From Kiritimatiellia bacterium (GTDB taxonomy: Bacteria > Verrucomicrobiota > Kiritimatiellia > RFP12 > UBA1067), in assembly GCA_017514235.1 (NCBI GenBank), contig JAFWKK010000071.1, positions 32,126 to 96,125 on the forward strand: DNA of 64,000 nucleotides, read 5' to 3'. The translations under genes were made by a program, and so were the position numbers. How positions within the stretch are numbered: the stretch's first letter is position 1; every line of letters begins with the position of its first letter. The notes beneath the pieces were generated by a model, which saw only the letters and a list, made by a program, of their open reading frames with translations, was not told the DNA's origin and did no database searches. This document shows positions 1 through 9,015 of this stretch, in pieces.

Positions 1-160
1 CGACTCTCGCCTCGCGATGACAGCGGCGATTCGCAAGCATCTCGCTGAGAATCCCGGCCACTTCGATCCTCGCCAGTACCTGGCGCCGGCGCGTGACGCA
101 ATGAAGGAGATGTACATTCACAAGATCGTGAAGGTGCTGGGTTCCAACAACAAGCTATAA
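1..160 (+). CDS. fba: fructose-bisphosphate aldolase class II, C-terminal end (partial)
   Basis: Only the last 52 codons are present; the gene enters from the left edge in the frame starting at base 2 and stops with TAA at 158-160. The tail reads DPRQYLAPARDAMKEMY and then HKIVKVLGSNN, which matches the conserved C-terminus of class II (zinc-dependent) fructose-1,6-bisphosphate aldolases from memory of the family. The enzyme interconverts fructose-1,6-bisphosphate with dihydroxyacetone phosphate and glyceraldehyde-3-phosphate in glycolysis and gluconeogenesis. The metal-binding and catalytic residues lie outside the window. purM starts 19 bases after the stop, so the two may be co-transcribed. 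Confidence 0.88.
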   Translation, partial: DSRLAMTAAIRKHLAENPGHFDPRQYLAPARDAMKEMYIHKIVKVLGSNNKL

Positions 161-179
161 TCCGAAGGGTCGCAGGGAA

Positions 180-1223
180 ATGGCGGAGAAGGAGAAGAAA
201 TCTGCTTACGCACAGGCAGGCGTCAACATCGACGTCAAGATGAACGCGGTCAGCGCCATCAAGCAGATGGTCGCCGCCACCAAGACCCAGAACGTGATCG
301 GCGGCATCGGCGCGTTTGGCGGGCTGCATCGGGTTCCGCCCGGAAGGGACATGGTTCTCGTGGCATCGTCGGACGGCGTCGGCACGAAACTCAAGGTCGC
401 TGCGATGATGAACCGTCACGACACCGTGGGTCAGGACCTCGTGAACCACTGCGTCAACGACATCCTGGTGCAGGGCGCGAAGCCGCTGTTCTTCATGGAC
501 TACGTCGGCACGGCGAAGGTCGATCCGAACCAGTTCAAGCAGGTGGTGAGCGGGCTGTGCAAGGCGTGCAAGGAGAACAAGATGGCGCTTCTCGGCGGCG
601 AGACCGCCGAGATGCCGGGCCTTTACCCCGCCGGCGAATACGACCTCGTCGGCACGATCGTCGGTTGCGTGCCGAGGAAGAACCTCATCACCGGCAAGTC
701 GATCCGCGCGGGCGACGTGATCATCGGCTTCCCTTCCGGGGGGCTGCAGACGAACGGCTTTTCGCTGGCCAGGCGCGTGATCTTCGACCTTTCCGGCTAC
801 AGCTGGCAGGACAAGCTGCCCGGCACGAACCAGACGTTCGGCGATGCGCTGCTGGCGGTGCACCGCAGCTTCCTCAGGCCGGTCGCGAAGCTGATGGAGC
901 GCAAGGTGCGCATCACCGGCATGGCGCACATCACCGGCGGCGGCTTCCCCGACAACATTCCGCGCGTGCTGCCGAAGTGCGTGAACGCCGAGATCGACCG
1001 CGCCTCGTGGGATGTGCCGACGATCTTCAAGTTCATCGAGCGCCAGGGCAAGGTGGACCGCGAGGAGATGTACCGGGTGTTCAACATGGGCATCGGCTAC
1101 GTGGTGATCATCGCGAAGAAGGATCTAGTGAAGGCCACCAACATACTGCGTGCGCAGCATCAGCAGTATTCGATTATCGGCGTCTGCCGCAAGGGCACCG
1201 GCGTCGTGACCTACAAGAACTGA
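180..1223 (+). CDS. purM: phosphoribosylformylglycinamidine cyclo-ligase (AIR synthetase)
   Basis: 347 residues, the usual PurM length. It makes aminoimidazole ribonucleotide from FGAM with ATP in cytoplasmic purine synthesis. Visible PurM landmarks are YAQAGVNID near the N-terminus, the glycine-rich SSDGVGTKLKVA loop, NDILVQGAKPLFFMDY, GGETAEMPG and the late HITGGGFPDNIPR segment. The ATG at 180 is close behind fba with a weak purine-rich ribosome site (CAGGGAAA). It is not next to other pur genes; gatC follows after 22 bases, so this looks like a mixed housekeeping operon. Confidence 0.95.
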   Translation: MAEKEKKSAYAQAGVNIDVKMNAVSAIKQMVAATKTQNVIGGIGAFGGLHRVPPGRDMVLVASSDGVGTKLKVAAMMNRHDTVGQDLVNHCVNDILVQGAKPLFFMDYVGTAKVDPNQFKQVVSGLCKACKENKMALLGGETAEMPGLYPAGEYDLVGTIVGCVPRKNLITGKSIRAGDVIIGFPSGGLQTNGFSLARRVIFDLSGYSWQDKLPGTNQTFGDALLAVHRSFLRPVAKLMERKVRITGMAHITGGGFPDNIPRVLPKCVNAEIDRASWDVPTIFKFIERQGKVDREEMYRVFNMGIGYVVIIAKKDLVKATNILRAQHQQYSIIGVCRKGTGVVTYKN

Positions 1224-1245
1224 GGGGAGCGGCCTTTCGGTCATC

Positions 1246-1545
1246 ATGCAGGCTGGCAAGATCGACGTCGGATACGTGGCCGAACTGGCCCGGCTGGAGC
1301 TTACGGCCGAGGAGCGGGCGGTGTTCCAGCCGCAGCTCGAGAGCATCGTTGGCTACGTGGAGAAGATTTCCGAGGTGGATGTCGATGGCATTGAGCCGAT
1401 GATGCACGGCCGCACGCTCGTCAACGCGTTCCGCGAGGACGTTGTGGGCGAGTCCCTGCCTGTCGAGACTGCTCTCGGCAACGCGCCGGCGCGGGTTGGC
1501 GATGAGTTTCTGCTGCCGAAGATCGTCGAGGGTGCGGAGAGCTAG
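1246..1545 (+). CDS. gatC: Asp-tRNA(Asn)/Glu-tRNA(Gln) amidotransferase subunit C
   Basis: 99 residues, the normal size of GatC. The sequence starts with the family pattern VAELARLELTAEE, followed by a central IVGYVEKISEVD helix and a region around EPMMH. GatC is the small stabilising subunit of the GatCAB transamidosome, which converts Glu-tRNA(Gln) and/or Asp-tRNA(Asn) to the amidated form. gatA follows after 3 bases, supporting the call. gatB is not in the window. Confidence 0.93.
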   Translation: MQAGKIDVGYVAELARLELTAEERAVFQPQLESIVGYVEKISEVDVDGIEPMMHGRTLVNAFREDVVGESLPVETALGNAPARVGDEFLLPKIVEGAES

Positions 1546-1548
1546 ACG

Positions 1549-2955
1549 ATGGAACTCCACGAACTCGGGATAAAGGCGGCGCAGGAGGGACTGGCGAAGG
1601 GCGACTTCACCAGCGAGGAGCTGACGCAGGCCGTCATCGACAGGTATCATGAGGCGGACGGCAGGATCGGCGCTTACCTTACGTTCGACGAGGAAGGCGC
1701 ACTGCAGCTTGCGAGGGAGAACCCGAGGGCGGTGCCGATCGCAATCAAGGACCTCATAAACGTGAAGGGCCAGCCCTGCACGTGCGCGTCGAAGATATTG
1801 AAGGGCTACGTGTCGCCGTACGACGCGACGGTCGTCCGCAACATGAAGGCCAACGGCTTCATACCCGCCGGCCGAGTGAACATGGACGAGTTCGCGATGG
1901 GGTCCTCAACGGAGAACTCCGGGCTGGGGGTGACGCGCAATCCGCACGACCTTTCGCGCGTGCCTGGCGGCTCGTCCGGCGGGAGCGCGGCGGCCGTCGG
2001 CGGGAACCTCTGCATTGCCGCGCTCGGCACGGACACGGGCGGGTCAATACGCCAGCCTGCCAGCTTCTGCGGGTGCGTCGGCGTGAAGCCGAGCTACGGG
2101 CGCGTCAGCCGCTATGGCGTCACCGCGTTCGCAAGTTCGCTCGACCAGGTGGGACCGATGACGAAGTCCGTAGAGGACGCGGCAATCCTTCTCAAGGCCC
2201 TGGCGGGTCATGACGCGATGGACGGGACGACGCCCGACGTGCCGGTGCCGGACTACGCGGCGGCGCTTGAGGGCGCGACTTTGAAGGGCGTGCGGCTCGG
2301 GCTGCCGAAGGAATACTTCGACGTGTCCGGCCTGGACCCGGAGGTGCGGCGCATCACCGAGGCGGCTATCCGCGCCTGCGAGGCGGCGGGGGCCGAGCTG
2401 GTGGATGTCTCGCTGCCGCATACCGAGTACGCGATGGCCGTATATTACATCATAGCACCGGCGGAGGCGAGCGCGAACCTCGCACGGTTCGACGGCGTCA
2501 GGTACGGGCATCGCAGCGACAAGGCTGCGGACGTCTATTCGCTCTACACGAAGAGCCGGGCGGAGGGCTTCGGGCCAGAAGTGAAGCGTCGCATCATCAT
2601 GGGCACCTACGTGCTGTCCAGCGGCTACTACGACGCCTACTACGGGCGTGCGCAGAAAGTGCGCACGCTCGTCACCCGCGACTTCGAGAAGGCATTCGAG
2701 AAGGTCGACGCAATAGTCTCTCCGTGCGCTCCGACTCCGGCGTTCAAGTTCGGCGAGAACCAGGATCCGCTGACCATGTACCTTAACGACCTCTACACGA
2801 TACCGTCCGCCCTCGCCGGGATTTGTGCGGCATCCGTGCCTGCGGGTCTTACGGAGGGCGCGCACCTGCCGGTAGGCGTCCAGTTCATCTGCGGCGGCTT
2901 CAAGGAGGAGCGGCTGCTGAGGATATGCAAGGCTTATGAAGACAGCAACAATTGA
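1549..2955 (+). CDS. gatA: Asp-tRNA(Asn)/Glu-tRNA(Gln) amidotransferase subunit A
   Basis: 468 residues, typical GatA. It is the glutaminase subunit of GatCAB and belongs to the amidase-signature family. The catalytic Lys-Ser-Ser apparatus is visible: [12 protein letters not shown] carries the lysine, the [11 protein letters not shown] loop the bridging serine, and [14 protein letters not shown] the nucleophilic serine. The gene sits 3 bases after gatC. Its last 20 bases overlap the start of the downstream cyclophilin gene, so the two are probably translationally coupled. Confidence 0.96.
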   Translation: MELHELGIKAAQEGLAKGDFTSEELTQAVIDRYHEADGRIGAYLTFDEEGALQLARENPRAVPIAIKDLINVKGQPCTCASKILKGYVSPYDATVVRNMKANGFIPAGRVNMDEFAMGSSTENSGLGVTRNPHDLSRVPGGSSGGSAAAVGGNLCIAALGTDTGGSIRQPASFCGCVGVKPSYGRVSRYGVTAFASSLDQVGPMTKSVEDAAILLKALAGHDAMDGTTPDVPVPDYAAALEGATLKGVRLGLPKEYFDVSGLDPEVRRITEAAIRACEAAGAELVDVSLPHTEYAMAVYYIIAPAEASANLARFDGVRYGHRSDKAADVYSLYTKSRAEGFGPEVKRRIIMGTYVLSSGYYDAYYGRAQKVRTLVTRDFEKAFEKVDAIVSPCAPTPAFKFGENQDPLTMYLNDLYTIPSALAGICAASVPAGLTEGAHLPVGVQFICGGFKEERLLRICKAYEDSNN

Positions 2956-3433
2956 GACGGACAGGGGAGCGATCGTGCTCGCCCTTGACGATGAGAAGGC
3001 GCCGGCGACGGTCGCCAACTTCGTGCGTTACGCGCAGGACGGCCACTACGACGGCACGATCTTTCACCGCGTGATCGACGGGTTCATGATCCAGGGCGGC
3101 GGCTTCACGAAGGACATGCGCCAGAAGCCGACGCGCGAGCCGGTCCGCAACGAGGCGATGAACGGCCTTAAGAACCTGCGCGGCACGGTCGCGATGGCTC
3201 GCACGATGGTAGTGGACTCGGCGACAAGCCAGTTCTTCATCAACCTCGTAGACAACGGATTCCTCGATTTCCAGAACCCGACGCCGCAGGGCTTCGGCTA
3301 TGCTGTGTTCGGAAAGGTCACTTCCGGCATGGAGGTGGTGGACGCCATCGCCAAGGTGAAGACCGGCAGCGCAGGACCCCATCAGGACGTGCCGGTGACG
3401 CCCGTGGAGATCAAGAAGGTCACTGTCGGTTGA
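2936..3433 (+). CDS. cyclophilin-type peptidyl-prolyl cis-trans isomerase
   Basis: 165 residues forming one cyclophilin domain. Diagnostic segments are [18 protein letters not shown], the [18 protein letters not shown] stretch and [16 protein letters not shown]. The enzyme accelerates cis-trans isomerisation of X-Pro bonds. No signal peptide is visible, so a cytoplasmic form (PpiB-like) is likely. In E. coli PpiB the active-site loop has an arginine in FHRVI, present here. Its start lies inside the end of gatA (20-base overlap). Confidence 0.93.
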   Translation: MKTATIETDRGAIVLALDDEKAPATVANFVRYAQDGHYDGTIFHRVIDGFMIQGGGFTKDMRQKPTREPVRNEAMNGLKNLRGTVAMARTMVVDSATSQFFINLVDNGFLDFQNPTPQGFGYAVFGKVTSGMEVVDAIAKVKTGSAGPHQDVPVTPVEIKKVTVG

Positions 3434-3458
3434 TTTTCCGCCGCAGAAAGTATATAAT
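3430..3458 (+). promoter_or_regulatory. sigma70-type promoter for the LA_2272-like gene
   Basis: TTGATT at 3430-3435 and TATAAT at 3453-3458, separated by 17 bases. The -35 box overlaps the stop codon of the cyclophilin gene. The predicted transcript start near 3465 leaves a leader of about 27 bases with AGGAG at 3481-3485, six bases before the ATG at 3492. Confidence 0.7.
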
Positions 3459-3491
3459 TTACTCAACAGTCACAATCAGCAGGAGCAAGCA

Positions 3492-4055
3492 ATGAAGAAG
3501 TTGATCACTCTCGCCCTGGCCGCGGCAGCAGTCGCGCCCGTCTTTGCACAGGAGCCGGAAGCTGCGGAGGACGCAGTTCCCGTGCGCGAGGAACGCAGCC
3601 GTAGCAGCGATGTCTGGCCGGCGTTCATCGCCATCTGCGAATTCCCTGACGTCCCCGACGTCATCGGCCTTCGCCTGACGCTTCCGTTCTCGACGCGCCA
3701 GGAGAACATAACCGGCATCGACCTCGGCCTGTGGGGGCGGTCGCTCTACTTCGAGGGCATCCAGGTGAACCTGCTGCGCAACGACGTCAAAGACGATGCG
3801 GCCGGCGTGCAGGTTGGCCTCTACAACTCAGTGGGTGGCGGCGATCTGCTTGGCATTCAGGCAGGTCTCTGGAACGAGGCTAACTCCATGCGCGGTGCGC
3901 AGGTCGGCATCATTAACGTCTCTGGCGAGACCGAGGGCTTCCAGGTCGGTCTCATCAACCGGACCGAGACGATGCATGGCTACCAGGTCGGCCTTATCAA
4001 CATAATCCGCGACGCCGAGCTCCAGTTCTTCCCGATCGTCAACATCGGGTTCTGA
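3492..4055 (+). CDS. secreted LA_2272-type surface repeat protein
   Basis: 187 residues. It begins with a clear signal peptide (MKKLITLALAAAAVAPVFA, cleavage after A19). The mature part ends with a series of short repeats of the type G-x-Q-V/A-G-L-x-N: GVQVGLYNS, GIQAGLWNE, GAQVGIINV, GFQVGLINR and GYQVGLINI. This resembles the LA_2272 family surface repeat proteins seen in Leptospira and many gut bacteria, whose molecular role is unknown. The repeats suggest a beta-rich outer-membrane or surface protein. It has its own promoter and AGGAG site. The next gene begins 3 bases after its stop. Confidence 0.75.
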   Translation: MKKLITLALAAAAVAPVFAQEPEAAEDAVPVREERSRSSDVWPAFIAICEFPDVPDVIGLRLTLPFSTRQENITGIDLGLWGRSLYFEGIQVNLLRNDVKDDAAGVQVGLYNSVGGGDLLGIQAGLWNEANSMRGAQVGIINVSGETEGFQVGLINRTETMHGYQVGLINIIRDAELQFFPIVNIGF

Positions 4056-4058
4056 GCC

Positions 4059-5252
4059 ATGACGATCCGTCCGTTCGCGGCCATCCGGCCCGACGTCCGC
4101 TACGTAGCGGATGTCGCGGCCGTTCCTTATGACGTTGTCGACACGGCTGAGGCTAAGGTCCTTGCCGCCGGCAATCCAAGGAGTTTCCTCCATGTTTCGC
4201 GCCCGGAGATCGACCTGCCGGACGGGACGGACTGTGCGTCGCCGGAGGCGTATGCCCAGGCGCGCCGTGCGCTTGACCGCCTGATTGGCGATGGCACGCT
4301 TGTGCGCGACGGCGAGCCTAAGTTCTACGCCTACCGCCAGACTATGGGCTCCCACTCCCAGACTGGCATCGTGGCGACGTTTGACACGAAGGACTACCTG
4401 GCGGGCGTCCTGAAGCAGCACGAGAAGACGCGCAAGGACAAGGAAGACGACCGCACCCGCCACATCGAGACGCTTTCCGCGCACACCGGGCCCGCGTTCC
4501 TCACCTACCGCGACGACAAGGCCATCGACCTCATCGTCGCCGACGCCTGCCGCCGCGAGCCGCTCTATGACTTCGTGGCGCCGGACGGCATCGGCCACAC
4601 GGTGTGGGCGATTGCGTCCGCGAAGGACTGCGCTGCCGACGAGCTTGTCGAGCTCTTCGCGCGAATCCCCGTCGCGTACATCGCCGACGGCCACCACCGC
4701 AGCGCGGCGGCGGCCCGCTATGCGCAGGCGCATGGTTTCGAGGGCGAGAGCCGCTACTTCATGGCGGTGATTTTCCCCGCAAGCCAGCTTAAGATACTCG
4801 CCTACAACCGGTTGGTCAGGGACTTGAACGGCCTTTCCGAATATGAGTTCATGTCGAAGGTGTCCGAGAGCTTCGCCATCGGAAAGAAGGGCGAGCGCAA
4901 CTGCCGCATGTACTTCGGAGGCAGGTGGACGGACCTTTCGTGGAGCCTGCCTGCCGGAGCGGACGTTGTAGCGTCGCTCGACGTCTCCTACCTTCAGGAC
5001 AGGCTCCTGGCGCCCGTCCTTGGAATCGGCGACCCCCGCACCGACCCGCGCATATCTTTCATGGGCGGCATCCGAGGCGATGCGGAGCTTGCGGCGAAGG
5101 TTGATTCGGGCGAGAACGCGGTTGCGTTCGCGATGGAGCCGGTCACCGTTGAAGAGATGATGGCCATTGCCGACGCAGGGGCGATCATGCCGCCTAAGTC
5201 AACCTGGTTCGAGCCCAAGCTTAGAAGCGGGCTCTTCGTCCACGCCGTCTGA
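4059..5252 (+). CDS. DUF1015 family protein
   Basis: 397 residues, typical for DUF1015. The N-terminus MTIRPFAAIRPDV followed by VAAVPYDVVDTAEA and the later IADGHHRSAAAARYA block are hallmarks of the family. No signal peptide or membrane segment is seen. Some DUF1015/SbnI-type proteins are reported as free-serine kinases, so a small-molecule kinase role is possible but not shown here. The stop overlaps the start of the DUF2062 gene by one base. Confidence 0.85.
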   Translation: MTIRPFAAIRPDVRYVADVAAVPYDVVDTAEAKVLAAGNPRSFLHVSRPEIDLPDGTDCASPEAYAQARRALDRLIGDGTLVRDGEPKFYAYRQTMGSHSQTGIVATFDTKDYLAGVLKQHEKTRKDKEDDRTRHIETLSAHTGPAFLTYRDDKAIDLIVADACRREPLYDFVAPDGIGHTVWAIASAKDCAADELVELFARIPVAYIADGHHRSAAAARYAQAHGFEGESRYFMAVIFPASQLKILAYNRLVRDLNGLSEYEFMSKVSESFAIGKKGERNCRMYFGGRWTDLSWSLPAGADVVASLDVSYLQDRLLAPVLGIGDPRTDPRISFMGGIRGDAELAAKVDSGENAVAFAMEPVTVEEMMAIADAGAIMPPKSTWFEPKLRSGLFVHAV

Positions 5253-5734
5253 TGGGTTCTCCGAACTCGCTCTGGCGACGCCTTAGGGCCAAGGTCCTCA
5301 AGGATCCGTTGCCGCCGGAGGACGTTGCCGCCGGCTGGGCCTTGGGAATGTTCATCGGCTGCTCGGTGCCGTTCGGCCTGCAGCTGATAGTTGCGGTGCC
5401 GCTCGCGATGATGATGCGCGTCTCGAAGATAGGGGCGACCCTCGGAACGTTCATAACGAACCCGGTGACGATTTTCCTCATCTACCCCGCCCAGACCTAC
5501 GTGGTGAACAAGATCCTTTTCGGCGGTTCGCTCTCGTTTGCCCGTCTCATGAATGTCGAATGGACATGGGACTCGGTAAGGCGGCTTGGCGCCGAAGCGA
5601 TGGTCTCGTTCTTCCTGGGAGGTTTCCTGCTTGCCGTCGTGCTGACGCCGATCACCTACTTCATAGTTCGAAGCCTTGTCATGCGTCAGCGCAACAAAAG
5701 GTCGGCGGCCGATTCCAGGGCGATGTCCACATGA
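5252..5734 (+). CDS. DUF2062 small membrane protein
   Basis: 160 residues. It has the DUF2062 layout: a charged N-terminus, a first hydrophobic stretch around GWALGMFIGCSVPFG, a second one with GTFITNPVTIFLIYP, and a C-terminal membrane segment with GGFLLAVVLTPITYFIV before a basic tail. The N-P in the second hydrophobic part is typical of the family. Function is unknown; relatives sit in the inner membrane and often neighbour envelope genes. Its TGA overlaps the ligA ATG (ATGA at 5731-5734). Confidence 0.82.
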   Translation: MGSPNSLWRRLRAKVLKDPLPPEDVAAGWALGMFIGCSVPFGLQLIVAVPLAMMMRVSKIGATLGTFITNPVTIFLIYPAQTYVVNKILFGGSLSFARLMNVEWTWDSVRRLGAEAMVSFFLGGFLLAVVLTPITYFIVRSLVMRQRNKRSAADSRAMST

Positions 5735-7776
5735 CGAGCGAGGAAGCGCAGGAAAGGATACGGTGGCTGGTCGCGGAGATCGACCGGCACGACAGGCTTT
5801 ACTACGTGGAGGCCAGGCCGGTCATTGGCGATCGCGACTACGACCTGCTCTACGAAGAGTTGCTGCGGCTTGAGCGCGACTATCCGCAGTTTCTCGACCC
5901 GAATTCCCCGACGCAGCGCGTTTCAGGCGCGCCCGTCGCCGGATTCCGCCAGGTGAGGCACGAACTGCCGATGCAGTCGCTGGACAAGACGCATTCGAAG
6001 TCCGACCTGGCCGACTTCGACGCCATGATCAGGCGCGACTTGGCAGAGACCGTCTTTACATACGACGTGGAGCCAAAGATAGACGGCGTGTCGCTGTCTC
6101 TTCGCTACGAGGGGCGGAGGCTCGTGCAGGCTGCGACGCGAGGCAACGGCATAGTGGGCGACGACATCACGCAAAACGCGAGGACAATCCGGTCGATTCC
6201 GCTGACGTTGCCTGCTGACGCCCCTGAAGCGCTTGAAGTCCGCGGCGAGGCGTACATGACTCGTGACGGCTTCGTGAAGCTAAACGAACGCGAGGAGGAG
6301 GCGGGCCGCGAACCGTTCGCCAATCCGCGCAACGCTTGCGCCGGGAGCCTTAAGCAACTGGACCCGAAGGAGGCGGCGAGCCGTCCGCTGGACATCGTGG
6401 TCTACAACGCGGGGAGCGTCGGGTGCGACGGGTTCGCCTCCCACATGGAGATGATTGCGGCGTTCCGCCGCTGGGGCTTCCCGACGGCACCGTGGTCCAG
6501 GTCGTGCAGAAGCATGGGCGAGGTCTTCGCGGCGATAGACGAGCTGGGAGGCCTGCGCCATTCGTTCCGCTTCGAGATAGATGGGGCGGTCGTGAAGGTC
6601 GACGAGCGCCGCCTGTACGACGTTCTTGGCGCGACGGCCCACGGACCGCGCTGGGCTCGAGCCTACAAGTATGCGCCGGAACGTGCGGAGACGGTCGTCG
6701 AGTCGATCACCGTGCAGGTCGGGCGCACCGGGATACTGACCCCGGTGGCGGAGCTGCGCCCAACTGAACTTGCCGGTTCGGTCATCTCTCGCGCGACGCT
6801 GCATAACGCCGACCAGATCGCCCGGCAGGACATCCGCATAGGCGACCACGTCTGGCTCGTGAAGGCCGGAGACGTGATACCTGCCGTCGAGGCGCCGATA
6901 CCTGAAAAGCGCACGGGGACGGAGCGCGTCTTTGAGATGCCGTCGGCCTGTCCGGTATGCGGCGGTGCGACCGTGCGCGAGGAGGGCGAGGTGGCGATCC
7001 GCTGTGCGAACCCGGCGTGCCCGGCGCAGCTTAGCCGGCGCATCGAGCATTTCGCTTCTCGAAATGCGTTGGACGTACGTGCGCTTGGCGAGACGGTGGT
7101 TGACGCGCTTGTGGACAAGGGCATGGTGTCCGACCCTCTAGATCTCTTTTCGCTTGGCACGGACGCTCTCGCCGCGCTTGACGTCTCAGGGCATCGCTTC
7201 GGCAAGAACGCGATTACCGTTACGGAGGCCCTGATGTCTGCCAGGTCGCTGCCGCTGCACCGTTGGCTGTTCGCCGTCGGCATACCCAACGTCGGCGCTA
7301 CGGTGGCCCGTGACATAGCGGCGGAGCATGCGAAGTTCAGCGACCTTGCCGGAAGCGAAGTGTTGAGGAACGTGATTGAGAATGACGCGAAGAAGGGGAA
7401 GGACCGCAAGATTCTCAAGATCAAGGTCGAGGCGGCGAAGGCTGTGCTGGCGTTCTTCGCGAGCGACTACGGGCGGCGTTTCCTTGAACGCATGGCCGAG
7501 CTGGGGATAGATCCGGTGCGCGAGGAGGCCGCGTCCGTCGCTGCGTCCGGGCCGCTAGCTGGCGTCGGATGCGTTCTGACGGGAACGCTTTCGCGTCCTC
7601 GGGAGGAGTACGCGGAGATGATCCGCCGAGCCGGCGGGGTCGTGCAAAGCTCCGTGACCTCGAAGACGCGATTCCTTATTGCGGGCGCGAACGTCGGCGC
7701 GACGAAGACCGAGAAGGCCCGCAAGCTAGGCACCGAGGTCATCGACGAGGCTCGCCTTCTGGAGCTTCTGGGCTGA
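5731..7776 (+). CDS. ligA: NAD-dependent DNA ligase
   Basis: 681 residues from the ATG at 5731. I prefer this start over an in-frame one at 5560 because it forms an ATGA overlap with the previous stop and gives the normal LigA length with the N-terminal Ia domain (LYYVEARPVIGDRDYDLLY). The adenylation motif is EPKIDG (lysine near residue 116). The OB fold, a four-cysteine zinc finger (CPVCGG and CANPAC), helix-hairpin-helix region (VGIPNVGATVA) and C-terminal BRCT domain (about 607-681, GVGCVLTGTLSRPREE) follow in order. It seals nicks in replication and repair using NAD+. Confidence 0.96.
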   Translation: MTSEEAQERIRWLVAEIDRHDRLYYVEARPVIGDRDYDLLYEELLRLERDYPQFLDPNSPTQRVSGAPVAGFRQVRHELPMQSLDKTHSKSDLADFDAMIRRDLAETVFTYDVEPKIDGVSLSLRYEGRRLVQAATRGNGIVGDDITQNARTIRSIPLTLPADAPEALEVRGEAYMTRDGFVKLNEREEEAGREPFANPRNACAGSLKQLDPKEAASRPLDIVVYNAGSVGCDGFASHMEMIAAFRRWGFPTAPWSRSCRSMGEVFAAIDELGGLRHSFRFEIDGAVVKVDERRLYDVLGATAHGPRWARAYKYAPERAETVVESITVQVGRTGILTPVAELRPTELAGSVISRATLHNADQIARQDIRIGDHVWLVKAGDVIPAVEAPIPEKRTGTERVFEMPSACPVCGGATVREEGEVAIRCANPACPAQLSRRIEHFASRNALDVRALGETVVDALVDKGMVSDPLDLFSLGTDALAALDVSGHRFGKNAITVTEALMSARSLPLHRWLFAVGIPNVGATVARDIAAEHAKFSDLAGSEVLRNVIENDAKKGKDRKILKIKVEAAKAVLAFFASDYGRRFLERMAELGIDPVREEAASVAASGPLAGVGCVLTGTLSRPREEYAEMIRRAGGVVQSSVTSKTRFLIAGANVGATKTEKARKLGTEVIDEARLLELLG

Positions 7777-7791
7777 TTTCTCAAGGCCGCC

Positions 7792-7820
7792 TTGCGCATG
7801 ACGCGCGGATAGGATATAAT
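7792..7820 (+). promoter_or_regulatory. sigma70-type promoter, predicted leaderless
   Basis: TTGCGC at 7792-7797, a 17-base spacer, TATAAT at 7815-7820. Only six bases separate the -10 box from the ATG at 7827, so the expected transcript start coincides with the start codon. There is no room for a ribosome binding site in the mRNA. Confidence 0.7.
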
Positions 7821-7826
7821 TCAGTC

Positions 7827-8969
7827 ATGAAGAAGACTGCGTTTTCACTGTGTTTTGTGGCGGCAATGGCGGCGATGGCCGCATGCGGCGAGGTGCAGGT
7901 AATCAACGGACGTGCGTACGAATGCGCCGACGGCGTATGCAGGCTGGTCGGCGCGGATGCCGGCGACGAAGCCCCGAAGCCGTCCGCCGAAACGCCGCGA
8001 ATCGCTCAGGGCTACATGTCCGCCGAGCGGTTCGTGGCGTTCCTAGAGAACCGCACCGACAGCGACGGGCGTCCGTTCGGCGACGCCGGGGCTCTCCTGA
8101 CCTTGCTGCTGGTGCTGCTTGGCGGTCTTGCCCTAAACCTCACGCCATGCGTGCTGCCGATGATTCCCGTCAATCTGCTGGTCATAGGCAAGTCGGCGAC
8201 GCGCGGCCTGCTCTACGGGCTCGGCATAGCGATTGCCTATGGAGCGCTTGGGGTCGCCGCGGCGGTTGGCGGCCTCGCATTCGGTACGATCCAGTCGAGT
8301 CCCTGGTTCAACGCGGCGGTCTCCGTCGTGTTCGCCGCGCTTGCATTGGCGTTGCTCGGCGTGTTCCGCATCGATTTCTCGGCGCGACGCTTCCGGGCCG
8401 GCGCGTTCCTTATGGGAATGCTCAGCGCCGTGCTGGCCGGGGCGTGTGTTGCGCCGATCCTTGTTTCGGTGCTTCTGCTCACGGCGGACGGCTTTGTGCG
8501 CGGCAACAGGCTTGCGCTAGCCCTGCCGTTCGTTCTTGGGCTGGGCATGGCGCTCCCCTGGCCGTTCCTCGGCGCCGGAATGAGCGTGCTGCCTAAGCCG
8601 GGGGCCTGGATGAGATGGGTTAACCGCGTTTTCGCGGTGGTTGTCTTCGGCTTGGCCGCCTGGTACGGGCGCATGGCCATGCGCGGCTTCCGGGCCTCTG
8701 AGGATGGTGCGGCGCAGGCAGCCTCCGTGACGCCGGCGACGTTCCCTGCGGCGCTGGCGGCGGCAGAGAGGCCCGTGCTGGTAGACTGCTGGGCGAGCTG
8801 GTGCAAGAACTGTACGGCGATGGAGCGCGTTCTGGCGGAGCCCGCCGTGCGCGACGCATGCGCCCGCTACACCGTGATACGCCTGCAGGCGGAGGACATT
8901 CGGGAGCTGCGGCGGCTGGACGGCTTCGGGCAGGTAAAGGGGCTGCCGGCCTTCGCCGTTTTCGAGTGA
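7827..8969 (+). CDS. DsbD/CcdA-like thiol-disulfide transporter with C-terminal thioredoxin domain
   Basis: 380 residues from the ATG at 7827; in-frame codons further upstream lie before the promoter. An N-terminal signal ends near Cys20 (a lipobox-like AMAAC). A short periplasmic linker carries a C-x4-C pair (C33, C38). The membrane core holds the two DsbD cysteines in LTPCVLPMIP (C108) and GACVAPI (C207). The C-terminal thioredoxin-like domain has the WCKNC motif (C326, C329). The protein would carry electrons from cytoplasmic thioredoxin across the inner membrane. Compared with E. coli DsbD it lacks the immunoglobulin-like N-terminal alpha domain, and its thioredoxin domain ends early. Confidence 0.88.
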   Translation: MKKTAFSLCFVAAMAAMAACGEVQVINGRAYECADGVCRLVGADAGDEAPKPSAETPRIAQGYMSAERFVAFLENRTDSDGRPFGDAGALLTLLLVLLGGLALNLTPCVLPMIPVNLLVIGKSATRGLLYGLGIAIAYGALGVAAAVGGLAFGTIQSSPWFNAAVSVVFAALALALLGVFRIDFSARRFRAGAFLMGMLSAVLAGACVAPILVSVLLLTADGFVRGNRLALALPFVLGLGMALPWPFLGAGMSVLPKPGAWMRWVNRVFAVVVFGLAAWYGRMAMRGFRASEDGAAQAASVTPATFPAALAAAERPVLVDCWASWCKNCTAMERVLAEPAVRDACARYTVIRLQAEDIRELRRLDGFGQVKGLPAFAVFE

Positions 8970-9015
8970 CCGCAACGGCGGGACGTGCGCGGGAACGTTT
9001 CGGGAGGAGATTCAC

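Noticed and set aside
557-1402. Plus-strand frame overlapping purM and gatC
   Set aside because: Arg/His/Gly-rich shadow frame over two well-supported genes.
5560-5730. Earlier in-frame ATG for ligA
   Set aside because: It lies inside the DUF2062 gene, and the ATG at 5731 gives the ATGA overlap and the normal LigA N-terminus.
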